Of a stretch of 22,838 bases of DNA, positions 8,249-14,291 are shown piece after piece. Location: the NCBI GenBank assembly GCA_037446495.1, contig JBBIIL010000047.1, positions 1 through 22,838 on the forward strand, given 5' to 3'. The stretch's first letter is position 1. Every line of letters begins with the position of its first letter. Below the pieces are notes generated by a model that searched no databases, was not told the origin of the DNA, and saw only the letters and a program-made list of their open reading frames with translations. A program made the translations under genes and the position numbers. Source of the DNA: CAIXZV01 sp037446495. Its GTDB lineage: Bacteria; Chloroflexota; Limnocylindria; Limnocylindrales; CSP1-4.

Positions 8249-8582
8249 CCAGTTCGAGCGCGAACTCATGGAGCTGGAACTGCATGAGGACCCGCGGGCG
8301 CGCGCCGCGAGACTCGCCAGCGGGCGCTGGATCACCCAACTGCGCCTGTGGGCGGCCATGGAGCGCGACGGCGTCACGGAGCCGGGTGCGCGGGCCGCCT
8401 TCCTGTGCCACGCGCTGTACCCGGACCTGTCAGAGGATCTCGTGCGCCGACTCGTCGAGGCCGTCCGTGCGCAGGCCGTCGCGGGAGAACCGCCGCTGCG
8501 CCGGCCGGCGCGGGCCGCGGACACCGTGGGCGAGGCGCTCGAGGCGCTGATGGCCGAGTTCGGCTATCCGGTGGAGGCCTGA
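8235..8582 (+). CDS. Small uncharacterised protein paired with the nucleotidyltransferase
   Basis: 115 aa from GTG 8235, overlapping the preceding gene by 14 bases and preceded by GGAGG at 8221-8225. I do not recognise the family. The protein is charged and looks mostly helical (FERELMELELHEDPRARAAR, then LSEDLVRRLVEAVRAQ), with no signal peptide or membrane segment and a single Cys in FLCHALYP. The coupled arrangement suggests it is a partner of the nucleotidyltransferase, possibly an antitoxin-like or regulatory subunit, but this rests only on position. It ends about 490 bases before zwf. Confidence 0.65.
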   Translation: MPGPDQFERELMELELHEDPRARAARLASGRWITQLRLWAAMERDGVTEPGARAAFLCHALYPDLSEDLVRRLVEAVRAQAVAGEPPLRRPARAADTVGEALEALMAEFGYPVEA

Positions 8583-8637
8583 GCCGAGGACAGCCTGCCG
8601 ACTGTTCGGGGCCCGCTCAGCCGCCCAGCGGTTGCAC

Positions 8638-8756
8638 GGTGCGCTGGGTGCACGATCCAGTCTGCTAGCGGCCGGGATGTGCGCTGCGGGGCGTCCCCGG
8701 GGCTCCCGGCCGCACGATCCAGTCGCGCGGCGGCCGAAATGTGCCAGCAGCGCACC
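8638..8756. repeat. Imperfect direct repeat, period 62, within inverted 9-mers
   Basis: Two 33-base copies (8650-8682, 8712-8744) begin GCACGATCCAGT and end ATGTGC, matching at 26 of 33 positions. GGTGCGCTG (8638-8646) and its exact reverse complement CAGCGCACC (8748-8756) bracket them. The unit could be an intergenic repeat family; the assembly breaks about 80 bases to the right. Confidence 0.7.
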
Positions 8757-8833
8757 ATGCGGCCGCCTGGCGGCTGAACTGCGGGATGGCGGGGAGTCGG
8801 GCGGGGGCGGAGCAGAAGCATCCCTTTGGCCCG

Positions 8834-8933
8834 NNNNNNNNNNNNNNNNNNNNNNNNNNNNNNNNNNNNNNNNNNNNNNNNNNNNNNNNNNNNNNNNNNN
8901 NNNNNNNNNNNNNNNNNNNNNNNNNNNNNNNNN
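8834..8933. other. Assembly gap (100 N) upstream of zwf
   Basis: Run of exactly 100 N in the intergenic region between the small partner gene and zwf. It follows the repeat closely, so unresolved further repeat copies are plausible. Confidence 0.98.
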
Positions 8934-8998
8934 CCAAGTCTGAGCTCGGGAAGTCGCCTCGCCGAGCTGGGACGGCATCGCGCCGTCGCGCCCGGGCC

Positions 8999-9004
8999 TA
9001 TGCT
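8999..9004 (+). promoter_or_regulatory. Possible -10 element (TATGCT) upstream of zwf
   Basis: TATGCT fits the TANNNT pattern and lies 64 bases before the ATG at 9069. No clear -35 is visible. The same hexamer occurs upstream of the zinc-ribbon gene at 22180. Confidence 0.3.
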
Positions 9005-9068
9005 CTACGGGACAGCAGCCTAGGAGTCGCCCGTCGATGCCCACCAACCCGCTCGAGACCGAACGCTG

Positions 9069-10754
9069 ATGGCGCGAGCGAAGTCCGCCGACGCTGGGCC
9101 GGCCGCCAAGTCCGAATCGCCCGCCCCGGCACCCGCACCCACCGCCCCCAAAAAGGACGCCCCGCGCACGATGCGCGAGCTGCGCCAGGCCACCGAGTCG
9201 CGCCGCAGGGCGAGGGCCGAACGCGGCGTCGACAACCCGCTTCGCGAGGGCCTCCGCCTGGAGCGCGTCCCGGATCCGAACATCTTCGTGCTGTTCGGCG
9301 CCACCGGCGACCTCGCCCACCGCAAGGTCATCCCCGCGGTGTTCCAGCTGTGGCGCACCCACCTGCTGCCGCACGAGTTCACCATCGTGTGCGTCGGCCG
9401 CCGCCCGTACACGGACGACGCGTTCCGCGCCCAGCTCAAGGCCAGCCTCGATCGCTTCTCGCGCGTGCTGCCGGTGGACCAGGAGGAGTGGGACGACCTG
9501 GCGGGCCGCATCCTCTACCACCACGGTGACTTCAATGACCCCGCCACGTACACGGCCCTCGCGGACCGCCTCGATGGCATGGACGTGGAGCGCGCCACCC
9601 GCGGCAACCGGCTCTTCTATCTCGCCACGCAGCCGTCGGCGTTCCCCGAGATCATCGCCCAGCTGGGCCGCGTGGGCCTGGACCACGAGCGCCACGAGGG
9701 CGGCTGGCGGCGAGTGGTCATCGAGAAGCCGTTCGGCCGAGACCTCGAGTCCGCGATCCGGCTCAACCGGGAGGTGGGCAAGGTCTTCCGCGAGCGGCAG
9801 GTCTACCGCATCGACCACTACCTGGGCAAGGAGACGGTCCGCAACCTGCTGGTCTTCCGGTTCGGCAACGGGATCTTCGAACCGGTCTGGAACCGCAGCT
9901 ACGTGGACCATGTCCAGATCACGGTCGCCGAGTCGATCGGGGTCGAAGGGCGCGGCTCGTTCTACGAGGAGACCGGTGCGAGCCGTAACTTCCTGCAGAA
10001 CCACCTGCTCCAGCTGCTGAGCCTGGTCGCGATGGAGCCGCCCACGAACTTCGACGCCGACGCGCTGCGCGACGAGAAGGTCAAGGTGATCCGCGCGATC
10101 GGAGAGATGACACCCGCCCAGGTGCGCCGCGACGTGGTCCGCGGCCAGTACGGTCCGGGCTGGGTGTCCGGCAAGCCCGTCGTGGGGTATCGCCAGGAGC
10201 CCAACGTGGACCCGGCGTCCGAGACCGAGACGTTCATCGCCGCCCGCCTGATGATCGACGACTGGCGCTGGTCCGGGATCCCGTTCTACCTGCGGATGGG
10301 CAAGCGGCTCCCCAAGCGCGCCACCGAGATCGCCATCCAGTTCAAGGAGGTCCCGCACCAGCTGTTCCGGGACTCGGCGTCGGAACCGGAGCCCAACCTG
10401 CTGGCGATGCGGATCCAGCCCGACGAGGGGATCATGCTGCGGTTCGGCGCCAAGGTGCCGGGCCTGGGCATCGACGTTCGCAACGTCACCATGGACTTCA
10501 CCTACGGTTCGGCATTCCAGACGGACTCGCCCGACGCGTACGAGACGCTCATCCTCGACGCCCTGCTGGGCGACGCGTCGCTGTTCACCCGCGCCGACGA
10601 GGTGGAGCAGGCCTGGTCCATCGTTGACCCGATCATCTCCACCTGGGCCGAGGAGCCGGCGCCCGACTTCCCGACCTACGAGGCGGGATCGTGGGGCCCC
10701 GAGGCGGCGGACGACCTGCCGGCGCGCGAGGGTCGGCGGTGGCGGCGGATCTGA
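9069..10754 (+). CDS. zwf: Glucose-6-phosphate 1-dehydrogenase
   Basis: 561 aa from ATG 9069. It oxidises glucose-6-phosphate to 6-phosphogluconolactone with NAD(P)+, the first step of the oxidative pentose phosphate pathway. The dinucleotide-binding loop is GATGDLA (77-83), followed by IEKPFGRD (218-225) and the catalytic signature RIDHYLGKE (247-255) containing the Asp-His pair. The rest, such as MRMGKRLPK-type FYLRMGKRLPKR, is typical. It is longer than the usual 480-510 aa because of an Ala/Pro/Lys-rich N-terminal tail of about 65 residues. ATG 9171 (residue 35) is an alternative start, with a weak AAGGA 13 bases before it; neither start has an ideal Shine-Dalgarno sequence. The 3' end overlaps opcA by 16 bases, implying coupled translation with its assembly factor. 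Confidence 0.95.
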   Translation: MARAKSADAGPAAKSESPAPAPAPTAPKKDAPRTMRELRQATESRRRARAERGVDNPLREGLRLERVPDPNIFVLFGATGDLAHRKVIPAVFQLWRTHLLPHEFTIVCVGRRPYTDDAFRAQLKASLDRFSRVLPVDQEEWDDLAGRILYHHGDFNDPATYTALADRLDGMDVERATRGNRLFYLATQPSAFPEIIAQLGRVGLDHERHEGGWRRVVIEKPFGRDLESAIRLNREVGKVFRERQVYRIDHYLGKETVRNLLVFRFGNGIFEPVWNRSYVDHVQITVAESIGVEGRGSFYEETGASRNFLQNHLLQLLSLVAMEPPTNFDADALRDEKVKVIRAIGEMTPAQVRRDVVRGQYGPGWVSGKPVVGYRQEPNVDPASETETFIAARLMIDDWRWSGIPFYLRMGKRLPKRATEIAIQFKEVPHQLFRDSASEPEPNLLAMRIQPDEGIMLRFGAKVPGLGIDVRNVTMDFTYGSAFQTDSPDAYETLILDALLGDASLFTRADEVEQAWSIVDPIISTWAEEPAPDFPTYEAGSWGPEAADDLPAREGRRWRRI

Positions 10755-12082
10755 CCGGCGTCGGGAAGCCGGCGCCAGGGTCGATCATCGCGGTGGGCAC
10801 GCGCACGACTGGCGGGCGCATCGAGCCCGTGGGCCCTCCACGCCCGGGCGAGCCCCAGCTGCGCTGGATGTCGCGCGCCACGACGATCGACGACATCGAG
10901 AAGGAGCTCAGCCGGATCTGGGCGCAGCCCGCGACGGGCGTGGAGGGCGGGGACGGGCCCTCGCCCCGGCATGCGGCGACGCGAACCAGCGTGATGAACC
11001 TGGTCATCGTGGCGGGGGACGGGGAGACCGGCGCGCGGACAGCCGAGACCATCAGCCGGCTCGCCGGTCGGCATCCGTCGCGGACGCTCATCGTGCTGCT
11101 CGCGGACCCGGACGGTCCTCCGTGGCTCGACGGGCGCATCCAGGCGCACTGCATGCTGCCGCGCGCCGACGCGCCTGAGTCCTGCACCGAGATGGTCTAC
11201 CTCACGGCGGGCGGCGAGACGGGCCGGCATCTGGCCGCGCTCGTGACGCCGCTCCTGGTCCACGACCTGCCGGTGACGACATGGTGGCCGGGCGAGCCGC
11301 CACTGGGCACCGAGGTGGCCGAGGAACTGTTGGAGCAGACGGACCGCCTCGTGGTGGACGGCTCCACCTGGACGTTCGACGGGCTCGGGCGGCTCGGCCA
11401 GCTCGCCGCGCTCTACGACCACCACCCGCGCATCTCGATCCGCGACTTCGCCTTCGTGCGCCAGTCGCGCTGGCGCGAGGCGATCGCCACCGTGTTCAAC
11501 ATGCCCGACTTCCTGCCCTACCTGGGCTATGTGCGGCGCCTGTCGGTCACCTACGGCACCCGCGACGAGACCGGCGCGCCGGGCACGACCAACGTGGTGA
11601 AGCCGCTCTACCACGTGGCGTGGCTGGCATCGCGGCTCGGGATGAAGGTGCTCGTGCCGCTGACCCCGGTGGTGTCCAAGGGCCCGGCGCCACGGCTCCG
11701 ACCAGGCGAGAAGGCGCCGCTCCACCGCGGACTGGCCGCCAAGCTGCGCGATCCGCGCTCGGGAGAGGTGGGGGTGGTCATCCGGCCCATCGCCTCCGGC
11801 GCGCCGGCCGGGACAACCCTTCGGCTGGAGATCCTCGCCGAGCGGCGCGGCTCGGAACTGCGGGCGGACGTCACCGCCGAGGCCGAGAACGTCCACGTCC
11901 ACGCGTGGCTCGATGGCGTGGAGGCGCTCGACCGCACGTTCAAGGCACCCCGCCGCGGCGACATCGACCTGCTCGCCGAGGCGCTCGAGGGGGGCAGCCG
12001 CGACACCGTGGCCTCGGGCACGATCCGCATGGCCGCGAGGCTGGGCGCGACCGGTGCTTCGCTTGCGGCCCACCCTGACTGA
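10739..12082 (+). CDS. opcA: Glucose-6-phosphate dehydrogenase assembly protein OpcA
   Basis: 447 aa from GTG 10739, which overlaps the zwf stop by 16 bases; ATG 10868 (MSRATTIDDIEKEL) is an alternative giving 404 aa. OpcA promotes oligomerisation and redox-linked activation of G6PDH in cyanobacteria, and homologues lie next to zwf in actinobacteria. Recognisable features are MNLVIVAGDG and HPSRTLIVLL in the N-terminal half, the hallmark DLPVTTWWPGEPP, then GSTWTFDG and YDHHPRISIRDFAFVR, and a C-terminal domain with LRLEILAERRG. It is cytoplasmic and partners with the upstream Zwf. It precedes pgl by 47 bases containing a C-rich tract. Confidence 0.92.
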   Translation: MAADLTGVGKPAPGSIIAVGTRTTGGRIEPVGPPRPGEPQLRWMSRATTIDDIEKELSRIWAQPATGVEGGDGPSPRHAATRTSVMNLVIVAGDGETGARTAETISRLAGRHPSRTLIVLLADPDGPPWLDGRIQAHCMLPRADAPESCTEMVYLTAGGETGRHLAALVTPLLVHDLPVTTWWPGEPPLGTEVAEELLEQTDRLVVDGSTWTFDGLGRLGQLAALYDHHPRISIRDFAFVRQSRWREAIATVFNMPDFLPYLGYVRRLSVTYGTRDETGAPGTTNVVKPLYHVAWLASRLGMKVLVPLTPVVSKGPAPRLRPGEKAPLHRGLAAKLRDPRSGEVGVVIRPIASGAPAGTTLRLEILAERRGSELRADVTAEAENVHVHAWLDGVEALDRTFKAPRRGDIDLLAEALEGGSRDTVASGTIRMAARLGATGASLAAHPD

Positions 12083-12087
12083 TCTCG

Positions 12088-12110
12088 CCCGCCCCGCCCC
12101 GCCCCGCCCC
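12088..12110. repeat. C-run repeat; G-quadruplex-forming potential on minus strand
   Basis: Five C runs (one of 3, four of 4) separated by single G bases, with a 5-base GCCCC period. The complementary strand reads G4-C-G4-C-G4-C-G4, a short-loop G-quadruplex pattern. It lies between opcA and pgl, just before the pgl ribosome binding site (GGAG 12118-12121). Confidence 0.6.
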
Positions 12111-12129
12111 AGATGCTGGAGACCGCCCG

Positions 12130-12897
12130 ATGACCAAGCCCGTCCTGTCGATCGTCCCGTCGGCCGCCGACGTGTCCTCGGCTGCGGCTGTGTTCATCGT
12201 CCGCACCCTCGCCCAGGCGGCCGCCGAGCGCGGCGTCGCCCACTGGTGCACCACCGGCGGCTCGTCGGCGCCCGGGATCTATCGTGCGCTGTGCGCGGCG
12301 CCGCTCCGCGACGCGCTCGACTGGTCGCGCGTCCACACCTGGTGGGGCGACGACCGGTTCATCCCCGCGGGCGGGGAGCTCTCCAACGTGACGCCGTTCG
12401 CCGATGTGATGCTCGAGCCCGCCACAGGGCTGCCGGTCACAGCCGCCAACGTCCATCCGATTCCCGTCGGCGCGATCGTGGCGAGCGGCGGAGGGCCTGC
12501 CGATGCCGCCGCCGAGTATGGAGCCGAGATTCGTGCGGCCGGGCCCGCGGTCGGCGCTGACGGACTGCCGGCATTCGACTTGATCATCCTCGGCGTGGGG
12601 CCGGACGGACACATCCTGTCGGTCTTCCCCGGGTCGGCGGTCTTCGACTCGGCGGCGTGGGTCGAGTCGGTGCCCGCGCCCACCCACGTCGAGCCGCATG
12701 TCCCGCGCGTCACCCTCAACCCGTCCCTCGTCCGCGCCGCCCGCTCCGTGCTGGTGGTGACGGCCGGGGTTGGCAAGGCGGACGTGCTGGCGCGGGTCTG
12801 GGCCGGCGGCGATCCCCGGGAGCTGCCGCTCCGGACCACGCTCGCGGCGAACGCGACCTGGCTGATCGACGAGGCGGCGGCCGCGAACCTGCGGTGA
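12130..12897 (+). CDS. pgl: 6-phosphogluconolactonase
   Basis: 255 aa from ATG 12130, with GGAG at 12118-12121 eight bases upstream. It hydrolyses 6-phosphogluconolactone, the product of Zwf, to 6-phosphogluconate in the cytoplasm. Family motifs are CTTGGSSAPGIYRAL near residue 40, HTWWGDDRFIP (the 'W-x-D-E/D-R' block), and ILGVGPDGHILSVFPGS with the conserved D159-G160-H161. The SerAsn-type block LSNVTPFAD and RVTLNPSLVRAARSVLVV also fit the NagB/6PGL fold. It follows opcA in the same direction and completes a zwf-opcA-pgl oxidative module. The citrate synthase gene begins 70 bases later with its own promoter-like element. Confidence 0.93.
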   Translation: MTKPVLSIVPSAADVSSAAAVFIVRTLAQAAAERGVAHWCTTGGSSAPGIYRALCAAPLRDALDWSRVHTWWGDDRFIPAGGELSNVTPFADVMLEPATGLPVTAANVHPIPVGAIVASGGGPADAAAEYGAEIRAAGPAVGADGLPAFDLIILGVGPDGHILSVFPGSAVFDSAAWVESVPAPTHVEPHVPRVTLNPSLVRAARSVLVVTAGVGKADVLARVWAGGDPRELPLRTTLAANATWLIDEAAAANLR

Positions 12898-12955
12898 GCC
12901 GGTGATCCGGCCGCTCCGCGCGCTCGCGACACCTCCCCGCAACCGTGGATCGGGC

Positions 12956-12961
12956 TACCAT
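12956..12961 (+). promoter_or_regulatory. -10 element (TACCAT) for leaderless citrate synthase mRNA
   Basis: TACCAT is followed by exactly six bases and the ATG at 12968, the same geometry as upstream of the glycosyltransferase. No Shine-Dalgarno sequence precedes the ATG. Confidence 0.45.
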
Positions 12962-12967
12962 CGTGCC

Positions 12968-14113
12968 ATGACCGATCCCGCGTCGGCCCCGGCCGACACC
13001 CGTCCCTACTCCCCCGGCCTCGAGGGCGTCATCGCCGGCGAGACCTCCCTCTCGTTCATCGACGGTGAGGCGGGCCGACTCCTCTACCGCGGCTACCCGA
13101 TCGGGGAGCTGGTCAAGGGCGGGTCCTACGCAGCGGTCGCGGAACTGCTGTGGACCGGCGCGTGGACCCCGACGGCGAAGCTCGCGTGCCAGCCGGTGTC
13201 GCCCGCGGTGCTGACCGCGCTGCGCGCCCTGCCGAAGGTCGCCAAGCCCATGGACGCACTGCGGACAGCGGTGGCGGTCTGGGGCGCGGAGCACAATCCC
13301 GGCTGGCCGGCGACGGCCGATCAGGCGCGCTCGCTGACGGCGACGTCGCCGTCGGCCCTGGCCGCCTTCGCGCGGATCCGACAGGGCCTCGAGCCGGTGG
13401 CGCCCGATCCCGACCTCGATCTCGTCCCGGGCTTCCTCTACCAGCTCAACGGCGAGGCCCCCTCGGCGGAGGCGGCGCGCGCGCTGGATGCGTACTTCAT
13501 CGTGGGCGCCGAGCACGGATTCAACGCCTCCACGTTCACCTGCCGGGTCATCACCTCCACGCGGGCCGATCTCGCCTCGGCCGTCGGCGGCGCCATCGGC
13601 GCGATGAAGGGACCGCTTCACGGCGGTGCCCCGTCCGAGGTGGTGGAGCAGATCCACGAGGTGGGCTCGCCCGAGCGCGCCGAGGACTGGGTCCGGGCAT
13701 CGGTGGAGCAGGGCGTGCGGCTGATGGGCTTCGGCCACCGCGTGTACCGCGCCTACGACCCCCGGGCCGCGGCCCTGCGTGAGGTTGCCGAGTCCATGGA
13801 GCACCAGCCCGAGTGGCTGGCGCTCGCGATCGCAGTGGAGGACGTGGCCCTGCGGGTGCTTGCCGAGAAGCACCCCGAGCGCGCGCTCAAGACCAACGTC
13901 GAGTACTACGCCGCGCCCGTGCTCATGGGTGTCGGCCTCACGCCGGACCTGTTCCCGGCCACGTTCGCGCTGGCGCGCCACGCCGGCTGGACCGCGCACG
14001 CCATCGAGCAGGGCGCGGCGAACCGGCTCATCAGGCCGGACGTGCGCTACATCGGCCCGGCCGAGCGGCACCTGCCGACCGTCGAGTCGGATGGCGGACA
14101 ACGCGCGCTCTGA
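12968..14113 (+). CDS. gltA: Citrate synthase (possibly citrate/2-methylcitrate synthase)
   Basis: 381 aa from ATG 12968; the frame is open upstream, but the -10-like TACCAT six bases before this ATG and the family's usual N-terminus support it. The enzyme condenses acetyl-CoA (or propionyl-CoA) with oxaloacetate. Catalytic histidines are visible: H218 in GPLHGGAP and H257 in MGFGHRVYRAYDPRA. EHGFNASTFTCR is the conserved substrate-binding block. At the third catalytic position the common NVDFY is NVEYY here, with Glu at 312 in place of Asp. The short length matches type II-like dimeric enzymes of Gram-positives and archaea rather than the longer Gram-negative hexamers. The substrate preference between acetyl- and propionyl-CoA cannot be read off; no prpB or prpD neighbours are present. 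Confidence 0.92.
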   Translation: MTDPASAPADTRPYSPGLEGVIAGETSLSFIDGEAGRLLYRGYPIGELVKGGSYAAVAELLWTGAWTPTAKLACQPVSPAVLTALRALPKVAKPMDALRTAVAVWGAEHNPGWPATADQARSLTATSPSALAAFARIRQGLEPVAPDPDLDLVPGFLYQLNGEAPSAEAARALDAYFIVGAEHGFNASTFTCRVITSTRADLASAVGGAIGAMKGPLHGGAPSEVVEQIHEVGSPERAEDWVRASVEQGVRLMGFGHRVYRAYDPRAAALREVAESMEHQPEWLALAIAVEDVALRVLAEKHPERALKTNVEYYAAPVLMGVGLTPDLFPATFALARHAGWTAHAIEQGAANRLIRPDVRYIGPAERHLPTVESDGGQRAL

Positions 14114-14133
14114 CCGGCTGACGGCGACGAGCC

Positions 14134-14276
14134 TGCGAAGGTTCGATTCGCTCTCGACGAGCTGTGTGACCCAGTAGACGGCGACGAGACGCCTCCAGCC
14201 CGGATGGACGGCTGACGAGGGCTGGCTCGCACGCCAACGCCACCGGATGCGAAGGTTGCACGATCCGCGTGACCCA
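14134..14276. repeat. Paired intergenic motifs TGCGAAGGTT ... GTGACCCA
   Basis: TGCGAAGGTT occurs at 14134-14143 and 14248-14257, each followed by GTGACCCA (14166-14173 and 14269-14276). Spacers are 22 and 11 bases, differing by about one helical turn. The second copy runs into TTGCACGATCC, also seen in the 8650 repeat. Possibly a pair of regulator sites before the LCP gene. Confidence 0.4.
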
Positions 14277-14279
14277 CCG

Positions 14280-14285
14280 CATGCT
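14280..14285 (+). promoter_or_regulatory. Weak -10-like element (CATGCT) before LCP gene
   Basis: CATGCT, one mismatch from TATGCT, lies exactly six bases before ATG 14292. The spacing matches the other leaderless candidates here and favours that start over ATG 14247. Confidence 0.3.
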
Positions 14286-14291
14286 GTGGCG

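Larger units (their letters stand above)
8583..9068. other. Repeat-bearing intergenic region with assembly gap
   Basis: No convincing gene. The left half holds an imperfect 33-base direct repeat (8650-8682 and 8712-8744) flanked by inverted 9-mers. The middle is 100 N (8834-8933), and the right part contains a possible -10 element at 8999-9004 before zwf. Short ORFs here look like repeat translations rather than genes. Confidence 0.7.

Noticed and set aside
7697..8582. Calling the pair a type IV AbiE toxin-antitoxin system
   Set aside because: The fold fits AbiEii-like proteins, but there is no AbiEi-type winged-helix antitoxin upstream and the partner is unrecognised, so the label is not supported.
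8650..8744. CRISPR array from direct repeats
   Set aside because: Only two copies, matching at 26 of 33 positions, with no further repeats and no cas genes.
12902..12967. 22-residue N-terminal extension of citrate synthase
   Set aside because: It contains the promoter-like TACCAT and is unlike citrate synthase N-termini; ATG 12968 with the six-base -10 spacing fits better.
14135..14151. T-arm-like GGTTCGATTC suggesting a tRNA gene
   Set aside because: The GCGAA/TTCGC stem is real, but its loop GGTTCGA is out of register with a canonical T loop, and no acceptor, D or anticodon arms can be drawn around it.
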